Counted from the first letter of the stretch, positions 18,258 to 27,490 are shown. The stretch is 64,000 nt of DNA from Janthinobacterium sp. UMAB-56 (GCF_900095265.1 NZ_LT607653.1:372750-436749); one strand, 5' to 3'. The notes: a model not told the origin generated them from the sequence alone. Translations and numbers: made by a program.

Positions 18258-19036
18258 GCGGCCTCCCGCATCAGGTGGGCGGCGCTGGCCACGGGGAGGG
18301 GCTGGAAGCGCTCCGGCAAATCCTTCTGCGCCACGCCGCTCAAATCGAGCAGGGCCACCTGTTCGATGGCGTCCAGCTGCGGCGCGCGCAAGTTCCATCG
18401 CCGCCACGCGCTATCCAGTTCCTCGCCCCAGGCGGCGCCGCAAGACTGGCTGTGCAGGGCCGAGATGCGTCCTGCGCCCGTTGTTGCCAGCAGCAGCCGT
18501 CCCGCTTCCACCAGGGCGAAGGCTGCGGGCTTGCCGCCAGCGATGCAGCGCCAGGCTGGCCCGACGATGGGTTCGATGGACAGGCAGCGCCGGCCATGCG
18601 CGGCCGCAGCGTCCTGCACGCCTTGCAGCAGGGCCGCATCGATGCCGCAGGCCAGGCGCGGCTTGCCGTAAGGCGCATCGTCGGTGGCCAGGCGCCAGGC
18701 GCGCGCGCCATCGCCGTAGACGGCAGCGAACTGGCTATGCAGGAAGCGCTGTGCGCTGCTCCGGTCGAGCAGAGCGCCGCTCCACGGCACCATCAGCATG
18801 GCGCACCAGCGGCTGGCCAGGCTGACGGCCAGTGGCAGTTTTTTGCCGCCATCCTGTTCGAGCCAGCCGCGCAGGGCGGCCAGCGCCACTTCCCAGCTGG
18901 CGTCGGGGTTCAGAATGGGCAGGTGGAAGGCGCTGGCGGCATCGGGGCGGCCGGCGCGGCGCAGCACGCCGTCCAGCCCGTGCGGCGCCAGGTGCAGGCA
19001 CAGGGTGGCGCGGCCCAGGCGTTCAATAAGTGACAC
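18248..19036 (-). CDS. PilM/GspL-N-like cytoplasmic actin-fold protein (divergent)
   Basis: A 262-aa soluble protein with no membrane helix. Weak PilM/GspL-like features include a beta-rich start (ATLCLHLAPHGLDGVLRRAG), VSLASRWCAMLMVPWSGALL and FALVEAGRLLLATTGAG. It is shorter than PilM (~350 aa) and may lack part of the ATP-binding fold. Its location between the ATPase and the PilN-like gene is exactly where pilM belongs, so the call is largely from context. It overlaps gspE by 14 bp. Confidence 0.62.
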   Translation of the reverse strand: MSLIERLGRATLCLHLAPHGLDGVLRRAGRPDAASAFHLPILNPDASWEVALAALRGWLEQDGGKKLPLAVSLASRWCAMLMVPWSGALLDRSSAQRFLHSQFAAVYGDGARAWRLATDDAPYGKPRLACGIDAALLQGVQDAAAAHGRRCLSIEPIVGPAWRCIAGGKPAAFALVEAGRLLLATTGAGRISALHSQSCGAAWGEELDSAWRRWNLRAPQLDAIEQVALLDLSGVAQKDLPERFQPLPVASAAHLMREAAWA

Positions 19037-20720
19037 GATTGAGCTCCGCTAAAGTGGTTTCGCCGCGTCGCACCAGATCCAGGCCCGCGTCGCGCGCCAG
19101 GAGAAAACCGTTGCGCGCCGCTTCTTCCTTCATCTGGCTCAGGGGCGCGCGCGTGCAGATCATTTCGCGCATGGCGTCGCTGAGCATCAAGACCTCGGCG
19201 ACAGCCTTGCGGCCCTTGTAGCCGGTGCCGCGGCAATGGCCGCAGCCCTTGCCGGCCATGAATTGCCAGTCCTGTACCTGGTGCAGGGTCAGGCCGCTGT
19301 CGCGCAGCTGCTGCGCATCGGCCAGCACCTCGGCGCTGGCGTCGACGGCGCAATGGGCACAATTGAGGCGCAGCAGGCGCTGCGCCACGATGCCGTTCAG
19401 GGCGGCCGCAAAGCTGTAGGCATCGACGCCCATGTGCAGGAAGCGGCCGACCACGTCAAAGACATTGTTCGCGTGCACGGTGGTAAACACCAGGTGGCCC
19501 GTGAGCGCGGCTTGCACGGCGATCTGCGCCGTTTCGTCATCGCGGATTTCGCCGATCATGATCTTGTCGGGATCGTGGCGCAGGATGGAACGCAGGCCGC
19601 GCGCAAACGTCAGTCCCTTCTTTTCGTTGACGGGGATCTGCAGCACCCGCGGCAGCCGGTATTCGACGGGGTCTTCGATGGTGACGATCTTGTCGCGCCC
19701 CGTATTGATTTCCGTGATGGCCGCGTACAGGGTGGTGGTCTTGCCGGAACCGGTGGGCCCTGTCACCAGCAGCATGCCGTGCGGCTTGGCGGCCAGGCGG
19801 CGGATCTGCTCGATGGCGTCCGCGTTCAGGCCCAGGCTTTCCAGGCGCAGCGCCTGCGCCGCCTCCGTCAGCGCGCGCCGGTCCAGCAGGCGCAGCACGG
19901 CGTCCTCGCCAAAGATATTGGGCATGATGGAAACGCGAAAATCGATCTCCGCCCCTTTCACGCGCACCTTGAAGCGGCCATCCTGCGGGATGCGGCGCTC
20001 GGCGATATCCAGGTCGGCCATGACCTTGATGCGCGAGATGATCTGCTCGGCCATCGCCAGTCCCTGCACCTGGCCCGCCTGTACCAGCACGCCATCGACG
20101 CGGTATTTGATGACCAGGCTGGCCACGTCGCATTCGAGGTGGATATCGCTGGCCTGGAATTTCAGGGCGTCGTAGATGGTGGAGTTCACCAGTTTGACCA
20201 CCGGGCTGCTGTCTTCACTGATGCGAATGAGCGAGATATCCTCGATGCTCTGGTCGAGGCCCGGCACGTCATCCCCATGCTGCATTTCCTGCATCGCCTG
20301 CTGCACGCTTTCCTGCTGCAGCAAATAGGCTGCCAGGTCGTCCGGGTGCGCCAGCGCCACCGTGAAGGGCGTGGACAGGGCGAAGTCGGCCCACTGCAGC
20401 AGGTCTTCGGCAAACGGGTTGCCGATGATGAGCACGGGCGGCGCGCCGGGGGCGCCCGACTGCAGCAGCACGCAGTCGCGCTGGGCGCAATCCGTGTAGG
20501 GCAGCAGAGCAAAGGCGGGCAAGGCGGCCTGCAGCTCGGCCATCGTCCACGCCGGGTAGCGGAACAGGGCGGCCAGCTGGCGCAAAAAGACTTCGGGCGG
20601 CAGGGCCGCCGTTTCCTGCAGCACGGCCATCTGCGGGCGGTCCTGTTCCAGCGCGCTGGCGTGGGCGCGGCGCAGCATGGCGGCATCGAGGACGGTGCGT
20701 TCTTCGTCGCGTGCGTTCAT
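19023..20720 (-). CDS. gspE: Type II secretion/type IV pilus assembly ATPase, GspE/PilB family
   Basis: Hexameric ATPase powering pseudopilus assembly, ~565 aa. Visible are an N-terminal GspE-N domain, Walker A GPTGSGKTTT, the Walker B/His region DPDKIMIGEIRDDETAQIAV and a tetracysteine zinc element (LNCAHC and GCGHCRG) near the C-terminus. I start at ATG (MNARDEERTV) about 10 bp after the gspF stop; the frame also continues to a TTG at 20756 inside gspF, with no clear ribosome site. Closely related to PilB, so T2SS versus pilus role is not settled by this gene. Confidence 0.9.
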   Translation of the reverse strand: MNARDEERTVLDAAMLRRAHASALEQDRPQMAVLQETAALPPEVFLRQLAALFRYPAWTMAELQAALPAFALLPYTDCAQRDCVLLQSGAPGAPPVLIIGNPFAEDLLQWADFALSTPFTVALAHPDDLAAYLLQQESVQQAMQEMQHGDDVPGLDQSIEDISLIRISEDSSPVVKLVNSTIYDALKFQASDIHLECDVASLVIKYRVDGVLVQAGQVQGLAMAEQIISRIKVMADLDIAERRIPQDGRFKVRVKGAEIDFRVSIMPNIFGEDAVLRLLDRRALTEAAQALRLESLGLNADAIEQIRRLAAKPHGMLLVTGPTGSGKTTTLYAAITEINTGRDKIVTIEDPVEYRLPRVLQIPVNEKKGLTFARGLRSILRHDPDKIMIGEIRDDETAQIAVQAALTGHLVFTTVHANNVFDVVGRFLHMGVDAYSFAAALNGIVAQRLLRLNCAHCAVDASAEVLADAQQLRDSGLTLHQVQDWQFMAGKGCGHCRGTGYKGRKAVAEVLMLSDAMREMICTRAPLSQMKEEAARNGFLLARDAGLDLVRRGETTLAELNRVTY

Positions 20721-20730
20721 GACATGAACT

Positions 20731-21924
20731 TCAAGATAAGCTCCCGGCCAGTTCAAAGATCGGCATGTACATCAGCACCACCACGCCGCCGATCACCACG
20801 CCGATGATGGTCATCAGCAGCGGTTCGAGCAGGCGCGACGCCCAATCCACCCAGCGGGCGAATTCCTCGTCGTGGAACTTGGCGGAACGTTCCAGCATGT
20901 CGCCCAGGCGGCCCGTGTTTTCTCCCACTTTCAGCAGCGATTGCGCCACCGGCGTGGCCATGCCGGCGTGTTCCAGCGCGGTGGAAAACGGCATGCCTTC
21001 CTGCACCGCGCGGCGGGCCTGCGCCAGCTGTTCCTGCTGCGCCGGCAGCAGCATGGGGCCGACCATGGCCAGCGCCTTGTGCAGCGGAATGCCCGCGTGC
21101 AGCAGCAGGCTCAGTGCGCGATAGAAGCGGGCCAGGCGAAATTCTGCCGCCTTCCCGGCCAGCACGGGCAGGCGCAAGAGGCGCAAGACCATGGCCTGGC
21201 GCGCACCGGCATTGGCGATGCCAAAGACCACGGCAGCCACCACGGCGGCCAGCGCACCGGCGCACAGCAGCGGATGCGCGGCCAGGGTCTGTCCAAAGCC
21301 CAGCAGCATTTGCGACATCCAGGGAATTTCGCGGCCCGAGCTTTCGTAGACGACGCTGAATTTTGGCACCACGTAGCCGAGCAGGAACAGCGTCACCAGG
21401 CCGCCGACGACGAGCAGCATGCACGGGTAGATGGCGGCGGAAATGAGTTTTTTGCGGATGGCGTCGAATTGCAGCTGGTAGGCGACGAAGCGCGCCAGCG
21501 CCTCGGGCAGGTTGCCCGAGCGTTCGGCAGCGTGCACGGTGGCGATGTAAATGTCGGGGAAGATGTCGGGGAAACTGGCCAGGGTGTCGGAAAAGCTCTG
21601 CCCTTGCTGCAAGGTGAGCACGATGGCAGCCAGGGTGGCCCTGGCGCCCGGGCGCGTTTCCTTGTTGTGCAGGGTGGCCATGGCTTCGCCCAGGTTCAGG
21701 CCCGCTTCGAGCAGGGCCAGCAATTCCTGGCTGAATTGCAGCAGGGGCAGGCCCTGCTTGCCGGGACGCGGCGCGATGCCTGCCTCCTGCGCAGGGCCAT
21801 CGTCCACGGCCAGCACGCGCCAGCCGCCGCGCACGGCCGCGCGGATCGCCTCGGCCTCGCTGGCGGCGTCGATGGCCAGGGCCTGGCTGCCCGCCGGGCC
21901 CTGCACCTGGAGGTGGAACTGCAT
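20731..21924 (-). CDS. gspF: Type II secretion/pilus inner-membrane protein, GspF/PilC family
   Basis: Polytopic platform protein of ~398 aa with two GspF domains (first ~70-190: LLQFSQELLALLEAGLNLGE; second ~270-395: RLARFYRALSLLLHAGIPLH) and three membrane helices. The start is ATG 21924 (MQFHLQVQGPAGSQALAI); the frame is open for ~50 codons above it but that part is not protein-like. It is the first gene of the nine-gene secretion run, which proceeds E, M-like, N-like, O-like, P-like, secretin and three pseudopilins. Confidence 0.9.
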   Translation of the reverse strand: MQFHLQVQGPAGSQALAIDAASEAEAIRAAVRGGWRVLAVDDGPAQEAGIAPRPGKQGLPLLQFSQELLALLEAGLNLGEAMATLHNKETRPGARATLAAIVLTLQQGQSFSDTLASFPDIFPDIYIATVHAAERSGNLPEALARFVAYQLQFDAIRKKLISAAIYPCMLLVVGGLVTLFLLGYVVPKFSVVYESSGREIPWMSQMLLGFGQTLAAHPLLCAGALAAVVAAVVFGIANAGARQAMVLRLLRLPVLAGKAAEFRLARFYRALSLLLHAGIPLHKALAMVGPMLLPAQQEQLAQARRAVQEGMPFSTALEHAGMATPVAQSLLKVGENTGRLGDMLERSAKFHDEEFARWVDWASRLLEPLLMTIIGVVIGGVVVLMYMPIFELAGSLS

Positions 21925-22140
21925 CGTCGGCTCAGGCGAGCATGATGAGGGCCAGGGGCGTGAAAATGCGGTGATCGGTAGAGGGGAATGCGCGTGCGGA
22001 CAAGGTCGAGGTAGGCATCGGTCAGGAACAATCCAAAAAAGTTCAATTCGTAGCGGGTACCGGCAGCAGGCAAGATGCAATCACTGCCTCAGGGTAGACT
22101 GGAATTGCCAGAAAATCAATCGTGTTGTGTTGTGTTGCGT

Positions 22141-22174
22141 GTGCGTGCAGGCAGCCACTCATGCCTGCACGCAC
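22141..22174 (-). terminator. Strong hairpin after the M4 protease gene
   Basis: GTGCGTGCAGGC (22141-22152) pairs perfectly with GCCTGCACGCAC (22163-22174) around a 10-base loop, starting 8 bp beyond the protease stop. No T-run follows on the minus strand, so it may stabilise the 3' end or act as a weak terminator. The adjacent stretch is a TGTTGTGTTGTG simple repeat. Confidence 0.45.
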
Positions 22175-22182
22175 TGAGCCGC

Positions 22183-24714
22183 TTACTGGGTGATGAGGCT
22201 AACCTTGTCGACCACGAACGAGGTTTGCAGCGAGGCGTCCTCGGTCGCGGCAAACGAGATCTGCACGGTCTGACCCTTGTAGGCGATCAGGTCGAAGCTG
22301 CGGATCTGGTAGCCGGCCGCCTTGTTCACGTTCGAGTACGAGGCCAGGGTGCCCAGCACCGTACCGGCGCTGTTCTTCACGCTGACGACCAGCTTGTCGT
22401 ACACGGTATTGCCCGTTTCCGCCGTGTCGATATGCAGCGCGAAGGTCAAGCTGGCCGAGGTGGCGGCAGCCGGAATGGTCACGCTTTGCGTCAGCGATTC
22501 GCTGGCCGTGGTGCCATTGCCGCCCAGCCAGGCGTACTTCGTGCCTTCGTACGCGGTCTGGCCCGTGAAGGTGCCGATGGCGCCCGTGGTGCCGCTCCAG
22601 CCCGTGGCGCCGGACTCGAAGCCGCCGTTCGTCACGCGTTCGGTGGCCGAGCTGGTGCCGACCGTCAGAGTGGCGTTGTTCGACGTGGCCGTCACGGCGG
22701 GCGACGAGGAATCCGTCACCGTCGCCTTGAAGACGGCGCCGCTGTCGGCCGCTGCGGCAGTGAAACTGTAGGCGGGTGACGTGGCGCCGCTGATCACGGC
22801 GCCGTTGCGGTACCACTTGTAGGTGTACGGCGCCGTGCCGCCACCTGCGCCCACGGCGAACGAGGCGGTGGCGCCCGGTGCGACGCTGATGCTGGCCGGC
22901 TGGCTGGTGATGGTCACCGCGCCGCCCGTGGTCGTTTCATCGACGTCGGCGCCCACGTTGATGGCTGCATAGGCGCGCTTGACGGCGATAGCCTCGGCGC
23001 TGCCCACGCCATACAGTTCTTCGGCGGCCAGCAGCACCTTGTTGCGCGCGTCGGCATAGTTGGTCGACGAGGTGAACTTGGTGGTGGCGGCCTTGAACCA
23101 GATGCGGTAAGCCTTGTCGCTGCCGATGCCGGTCATGGCCAGCGGGCTTTTGTTCAGGTAGGAGCTGTAGTAGTCGCTGCTGGACGTGGAGTTCGAGCCT
23201 TGCGACAGGAAGTAGAACATGCGGTTGTTCGGGCCGCTGCTGTAGTGGACGTCGAGGTTCTTGATGGTGCTGCTCCATGCATTCGGGCTGCTGCCATCCT
23301 TGCTTGGCTTGTACAGCCAACGCAGCGGCTGGCCATTCTTGGCGATTTCCTTGCCCGTCATCCAATCGTTGCCCGTGTTGGGGATGCTGGTGCCCGTGCC
23401 GCCGGCGCGCGCATACGCCTCCACCATTTCACCGGCGATGTCCGAGCTCGATTCGTTCAAGCCACCCGACTCCTGCGAGTAGATCAGGCCAGAGGTAGCG
23501 TCCGTGATGCCGTGGCCCATTTCATGGCCGATCACGTCGATGGAACCGAGGTTGTTGAACGAGCTGCCGCCGTCGCCGATGTACATGCACTTGCAGCTGC
23601 TGTCGTAATAGGCGTTGTCGTAGGCCGTGTTGACGTGGGCGGCGATGTGGGTGGCCGTGTTGTTGCCGTCCAGGCTGGACCAGCCCAGCACATTTTTGTG
23701 CGTGTCGTAGGTGTTCATCAAGCCCCACATCGCGTTCACGGCCGCCGTCTGGCCGTTGGCGTTGGTGGTGCTGCCGCCGTTGATGTACTGCTGGCCGTCG
23801 CCCCAGGTATTGCTGGTGTTGCTGTACACGCTGCCCGAGCTGGTGCCGTGGTTGGCATTCGTGATGGCCATGCCGCCGAAACTGCCACCCGTGCCGCGGC
23901 TGGGGTCCTTCATGGTGTAGGTGCTGCCCGTGAGCGTGGTGTTGAGCGGTACCTGGCCGTTGTACTGGCTGTTGCCGATGCCTGCCACGGTTTTCAGGGC
24001 TTTCCATTGACGCAGGATGCGGCCATCTTTGGCGCTGACGACGGTGTCGTAGTAGACGGGCTTATTGCCGCTGATCATGCGCGTCTGCACCAGATAGGCC
24101 AGCTCGTAGTGGTCGACCACGTCCTCTAGGTCGAGGGCGTTCAGCGCGGCTTCCGACTTGTTCTCGGCGCCTGCCACGCGCACCGTTTTCATCACGGGGT
24201 AGATCAGTAGTTGCGCATGTGGCGGCACGTGGTCGACGGCCGGCACGCCGATGCTTTTCACGGCGGCAGCGATGGCGGCGGCGGCGCTGATGGCCGGCGT
24301 GGTGTCGATATCGGTGGTGGCGCTGCGGGTGACGGTATTGACGCCGCCGCTACCGAGGCCGGACGCGCGGTCCGACACCGATACACTGACGATGTCGCCG
24401 GCGCTGTTGCTGACCACTACTGTCTCGGAACCGAAGACGGGCAAGCCCTTGTAGGTGTGCTGTACGCGGCTCACGCGGGTGCCGCTGACGCCCGGATGCT
24501 GGGCGCCGACGGCAAAGCCATGTTCGGTATTGAGGCCACGGTTGCGCGCTTGCGCGGCCAGCTTGTTGACCAGGTTGGCGTTCTCTTGTGGAGAGGCCTG
24601 GGTGACCGGGGCAGCCATCAGGGTCTGTGGCAGCGGCGTGGCGGCCTCTGCCGTGGTGGCCATCAGCGGCAGGGCGGCGATGGATGCGGCAACTATCGTC
24701 AAACGTAAATTCAT
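22183..24714 (-). CDS. Secreted M4 (thermolysin-family) zinc metalloprotease with Ig-like and C-terminal domains
   Basis: Extracellular protease of ~843 aa. Start at ATG 24714 gives a clean signal peptide (MNLRLTIVAASIAALPLMAT, ending AEA). An FTP/PepSY propeptide (~30-230) precedes the catalytic domain, with zinc ligands in HEMGH (H397, H401) and GGLNESSSD (E421). After the catalytic domain (~residues 240-580) come an Ig-like domain (TITSQPASISVAPGATASFA) and a C-terminal beta-sandwich (~700-843) that may bind polymer or act in secretion. M4 proteases with such tails are common T2SS cargo, and the T2SS-like genes start 259 bp downstream on the same strand. Confidence 0.93.
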   Translation of the reverse strand: MNLRLTIVAASIAALPLMATTAEAATPLPQTLMAAPVTQASPQENANLVNKLAAQARNRGLNTEHGFAVGAQHPGVSGTRVSRVQHTYKGLPVFGSETVVVSNSAGDIVSVSVSDRASGLGSGGVNTVTRSATTDIDTTPAISAAAAIAAAVKSIGVPAVDHVPPHAQLLIYPVMKTVRVAGAENKSEAALNALDLEDVVDHYELAYLVQTRMISGNKPVYYDTVVSAKDGRILRQWKALKTVAGIGNSQYNGQVPLNTTLTGSTYTMKDPSRGTGGSFGGMAITNANHGTSSGSVYSNTSNTWGDGQQYINGGSTTNANGQTAAVNAMWGLMNTYDTHKNVLGWSSLDGNNTATHIAAHVNTAYDNAYYDSSCKCMYIGDGGSSFNNLGSIDVIGHEMGHGITDATSGLIYSQESGGLNESSSDIAGEMVEAYARAGGTGTSIPNTGNDWMTGKEIAKNGQPLRWLYKPSKDGSSPNAWSSTIKNLDVHYSSGPNNRMFYFLSQGSNSTSSSDYYSSYLNKSPLAMTGIGSDKAYRIWFKAATTKFTSSTNYADARNKVLLAAEELYGVGSAEAIAVKRAYAAINVGADVDETTTGGAVTITSQPASISVAPGATASFAVGAGGGTAPYTYKWYRNGAVISGATSPAYSFTAAAADSGAVFKATVTDSSSPAVTATSNNATLTVGTSSATERVTNGGFESGATGWSGTTGAIGTFTGQTAYEGTKYAWLGGNGTTASESLTQSVTIPAAATSASLTFALHIDTAETGNTVYDKLVVSVKNSAGTVLGTLASYSNVNKAAGYQIRSFDLIAYKGQTVQISFAATEDASLQTSFVVDKVSLITQ

Positions 24715-25155
24715 TTCTGCTCCATGGTATCGGTTAAGGAAATGGTGAATGAGCTGGCCGCAATGCCTGATGGCCATCCCGGCGTGCCTGGCGGCGGGCG
24801 GATAGCCTGCCGTCTTGTGGTGGCATGATGTCGGGTAGGGGGACACTAAACTTGTCGAGATCGCCATGTCAAAAAAATCAAGAAATAGGTCACGACGCGA
24901 ATTTTTGTTAAGAATTGAACATTTACCGACCTTGCATCAGCGGAAAGTTTGATTTGCCACAAGCTGCAACTTTTGTTTTGGACTACTTCCCCAAATGGCG
25001 TGTTCTGTTGGAAAAACACTGTTGCCTTTTCTGAATGTTGCGATCTACACTAGCTTTTCGCCTTGTCCCCAGCGGACTAAGCGAAGACAAAAAAGCGCAC
25101 GCGGCAATGACCGCGTCCAGATACAGCGCATCGGGAAAAAAATCGGGAGTTTCAC
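24715..25155. other. Intergenic region, promoter only
   Basis: No gene is supported here. The first ~200 bp, read on the minus strand, must hold the M4 protease promoter. A plausible plus-strand sigma70 promoter is TTGCCT (25022-25027), 18 bp, TACACT (25046-25051). Downstream of it is a purine-rich transcribed leader. Confidence 0.5.
25022..25051 (+). promoter_or_regulatory. Putative sigma70 promoter for the ACT-domain gene
   Basis: TTGCCT and TACACT hexamers 18 bp apart, in an AT-richer patch, about 335 bp upstream of the ACT-domain gene start. It would produce a long leader containing a small ORF and a hairpin. Confidence 0.4.
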
Positions 25156-25236
25156 ATGACATCAGTTCTGTTTTCTGCTGTTGGTTTCAGCCATTTCCAC
25201 TCTGCAGCGGCCATCACGCTGCGTCCGCCATCCTAG
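25156..25236 (+). CDS. Possible 26-codon leader peptide upstream of the ACT-domain gene
   Basis: ATG 25156 is preceded by CGGGAG at good spacing and opens MTSVLFSAVGFSHFHSAAA, ending at TAG 25234-25236. It carries no signal peptide and no long run of one amino acid, though it is rich in Ser, Ala, Phe and His. The CCCCC-GCAA-GGGGG hairpin 19 bp after its stop gives an attenuator-like layout. Translation is unproven. Confidence 0.3.
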   Translation: MTSVLFSAVGFSHFHSAAAITLRPPS

Positions 25237-25255
25237 CTGCCGCTACCCGGCCCAT

Positions 25256-25274
25256 CCCCCGCAAGGGGGCTTTT
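25256..25274 (+). terminator. Short GC hairpin with T-run, possible attenuator
   Basis: CCCCC (25256-25260) and GGGGG (25265-25269) flank a GCAA loop and lead into CTTTT. It lies between the possible leader peptide and the ACT-domain gene, so it could end or attenuate transcription. The stem is short and the T-run is only four bases. Confidence 0.35.
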
Positions 25275-25384
25275 CAGTGAGTCCGGCCACGCCGCCCGGC
25301 GCGGCCGATGGCGCAGTGCATCCTTTTTTCAGGAAGGGGTGCCGGCTACTGGTGCGTGCACCGGAATCACCGGCCCGAGGAACT

Positions 25385-26041
25385 ATGCTTTCGATAGCGA
25401 CCAAAGTGGAACAGATCGTGATGGAATCGGCCTTTCTCAGCGAGGGATTGGGCCGGGGCTTGCTTAACCTGTCGGAAGTGGCGCGTCAGCTGCAGCCGCA
25501 ATTGCAGAGCGACTTATGGAAACCAGTGGGGCAGGCCGCCGTGGTGATGGCGCTGCGCCGGCTGGCCGAACGGATGCCGTTGCAGAAAAGCGGCGAGATC
25601 GTGCTGGTGCACCGTGCGGGAGAATTGAGCACGCGCAGCGAGCTGATGATTTTTACCTACCGCTATTCCGACCAGACGTATGCCTGCCAGCGCCAGTTGC
25701 TGGCGCTGGCAGCGCCTCAGCGCGGCACCTTCATCACGGTCACGCGCGGCGTCAACGAAGTGATGGTGATCTGCAGCCGCAGCCTGCACGCGCTGGTGGA
25801 AGAGGTCTTTGGCAGCGAGCAGGAACTGGCGCGCCTGGAGCGGGTGACGGCCGTGACCCTGCACCTGGCGCCCGAAACCTGTTATACGCCGGGCGTGTAT
25901 CACGCCATCCTCAAGCGCCTGGCCTGGGAACGTATCAACCTGATCAACATCATTTGCACGTACACGGAGCTGACCTTGCTGCTGGAAGCGTCGCAGACGG
26001 GGGCCGCTTTTGCCGTGCTGTCGAAAATCGTCGCCCAATGA
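25385..26041 (+). CDS. ACT-domain protein of unknown function
   Basis: A 218-aa cytoplasmic protein. Residues ~1-90 form a helical segment resembling a small DNA- or partner-binding fold (SEVARQLQPQLQSDLWKPVG), followed by ACT-like segments: VMVICSRSLHALVEEVFGSE and, at the C-terminus, YHAILKRLAWERINLINIIC with TELTLLLEAS. The last stretch resembles aspartokinase-type ACT domains, but no kinase domain is present. The start is the ATG at 25385; the frame is open ~68 codons higher without protein character. It may be a free-standing amino-acid sensor; ligand unknown. Confidence 0.65.
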   Translation: MLSIATKVEQIVMESAFLSEGLGRGLLNLSEVARQLQPQLQSDLWKPVGQAAVVMALRRLAERMPLQKSGEIVLVHRAGELSTRSELMIFTYRYSDQTYACQRQLLALAAPQRGTFITVTRGVNEVMVICSRSLHALVEEVFGSEQELARLERVTAVTLHLAPETCYTPGVYHAILKRLAWERINLINIICTYTELTLLLEASQTGAAFAVLSKIVAQ

Positions 26042-26072
26042 AAAACGCCCCGCTGCAGCGATGCAGCGGGGC
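26041..26072 (-). terminator. Rho-independent terminator of argH
   Basis: A perfect 11-bp stem GCCCCGCTGCA (26047-26057) / TGCAGCGGGGC (26062-26072) with a four-base loop; on the minus strand it is followed by G and TTTTT. The T-run overlaps the stop codon of the convergent ACT-domain gene. Confidence 0.9.
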
Positions 26073-26092
26073 GCAGGCGGGAAGCAGTCCGT

Positions 26093-27490
26093 TTATTTTT
26101 CCAGCTGCGTACGCACGCGGGCGATCGCGGCGCGTACCTGGCGTGGCGCGGTGCCGCCCACGTGGTCGCGCGCGGCGACCGAGCCTTCCAGGGTCAGCAC
26201 TTCAAATACGTCTTCGCCGGTTAGGGGCGAGAAGGCGCGCAGCTGTTCCAACGACAGGTCGGCCAGGTCGCAACCGGCGTCGACGCAGGCGCGCACGGCC
26301 AGGGCCACCGCCTCATGGGCGTCGCGGAACGGCAAGCCCTTTTTGACCAGGTAGTCGGCCAGGTCGGTTGCCGTGGCATAACCCTGCAGGGCTGCCGCGC
26401 GCATCGCTTCCGGTTTCACCGTGATGCCGCCGGCCATGTCGGCGAAGATGCGCAGGGTGTCGATGACGGTGTCGACGGTGTCGAACAGCGGTTCCTTGTC
26501 TTCCTGGTTGTCCTTGTTGTAGGCCAGCGGCTGGCCTTTCATCAGGGTCAGCAAGCCGATCAGGTGGCCATACACACGGCCCGTCTTGCCACGCGCCAGT
26601 TCCGGCACGTCCGGGTTTTTCTTTTGCGGCATGATCGACGAGCCGGTGCAGAAGCGGTCGGCGATGTCGATGAAGCCGATGCGTGGGCTCATCCAGATCA
26701 CCAGTTCTTCGGCCATGCGCGACACGTGCATCATCAGCACGGCGGCGGCGGCGCAAAATTCGATGGCGAAGTCGCGGTCCGAGACGGCGTCGAGCGAGTT
26801 GTGGCACACGTCGTCGAAGCCCAGGGTCTTGGCCACGCGCAGGCGGTCGATGGGGAAGGTGGTGCCGGCCAGGGCGGCGGCGCCCAACGGCAGGCGGTTC
26901 ACGCGCTTGCGGCAGTCGGCCATGCGCTCGGCGTCGCGGCCGAACATTTCAACATACGCCAGCATGTGGTGGCCGAAGGTGATCGGCTGGGCCACCTGCA
27001 TGTGGGTAAAGCCCGGCATGATGGTGTCGGCATGCTGCTCGGCCAGGTCCGTCAGGGCGCTGCGGAACGTCGCCAGCAGAGCGGTGATGTCGTCGATGGC
27101 GGAGCGCACGTACAGGCGGATGTCGGTGGCCACCTGGTCGTTGCGCGAACGGCCGGTGTGCAAGCGCTTGCCCGCATCGCCTACCAGTTCGGTCAGGCGT
27201 TTTTCGATATTCAGGTGGACATCTTCCAGGTCCAGCAGCCATTCAAACTGGCCGGCGGCGATTTCCTGCGAGATTTGCGCCATGCCGCGCACGATTTCCG
27301 CGTAGTCGGCCGGGCTGATGATGGCTTGCGCATGCAGCATTTCCGCATGGGCCAGCGAACCTTCGATGTCGAACAGCGCCAGGCGCTTGTCAAAAAATAC
27401 AGAAGCTGTGTAGCGCTTGACGAGGTCCGAGACCGGTTCGGAAAACCGGGCCGACCAGGCTTCGCCCTTTTTGGAGAATTGATCAGTCAT
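26093..27490 (-). CDS. argH: Argininosuccinate lyase
   Basis: Splits argininosuccinate to arginine and fumarate, the last step of arginine synthesis. At 465 aa it has full family length. The fumarase/lyase signature [12 protein letters not shown] is intact, as are [14 protein letters not shown] and the [13 protein letters not shown] region with its catalytic residues. It forms a cytoplasmic homotetramer. It is monocistronic, with its own terminator, and the promoter must lie in the 270 bp upstream of ATG 27490. Confidence 0.97.
   Translation of the reverse strand: MTDQFSKKGEAWSARFSEPVSDLVKRYTASVFFDKRLALFDIEGSLAHAEMLHAQAIISPADYAEIVRGMAQISQEIAAGQFEWLLDLEDVHLNIEKRLTELVGDAGKRLHTGRSRNDQVATDIRLYVRSAIDDITALLATFRSALTDLAEQHADTIMPGFTHMQVAQPITFGHHMLAYVEMFGRDAERMADCRKRVNRLPLGAAALAGTTFPIDRLRVAKTLGFDDVCHNSLDAVSDRDFAIEFCAAAAVLMMHVSRMAEELVIWMSPRIGFIDIADRFCTGSSIMPQKKNPDVPELARGKTGRVYGHLIGLLTLMKGQPLAYNKDNQEDKEPLFDTVDTVIDTLRIFADMAGGITVKPEAMRAAALQGYATATDLADYLVKKGLPFRDAHEAVALAVRACVDAGCDLADLSLEQLRAFSPLTGEDVFEVLTLEGSVAARDHVGGTAPRQVRAAIARVRTQLEK

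Noticed and set aside
21925-22080. N-terminal extension of GspF
   Set aside because: The extra ~50 residues are Cys/Pro/Arg-rich and unlike the family; ATG 21924 begins the normal domain.
24715-24867. N-terminal extension of the M4 protease to 24867
   Set aside because: The added residues are not signal-like; ATG 24714 gives a clean signal peptide.
26093-27490. Including argH in the cyanophycin locus because of arginine
   Set aside because: argH is a biosynthetic gene with its own terminator, separated from the locus by two unrelated genes.
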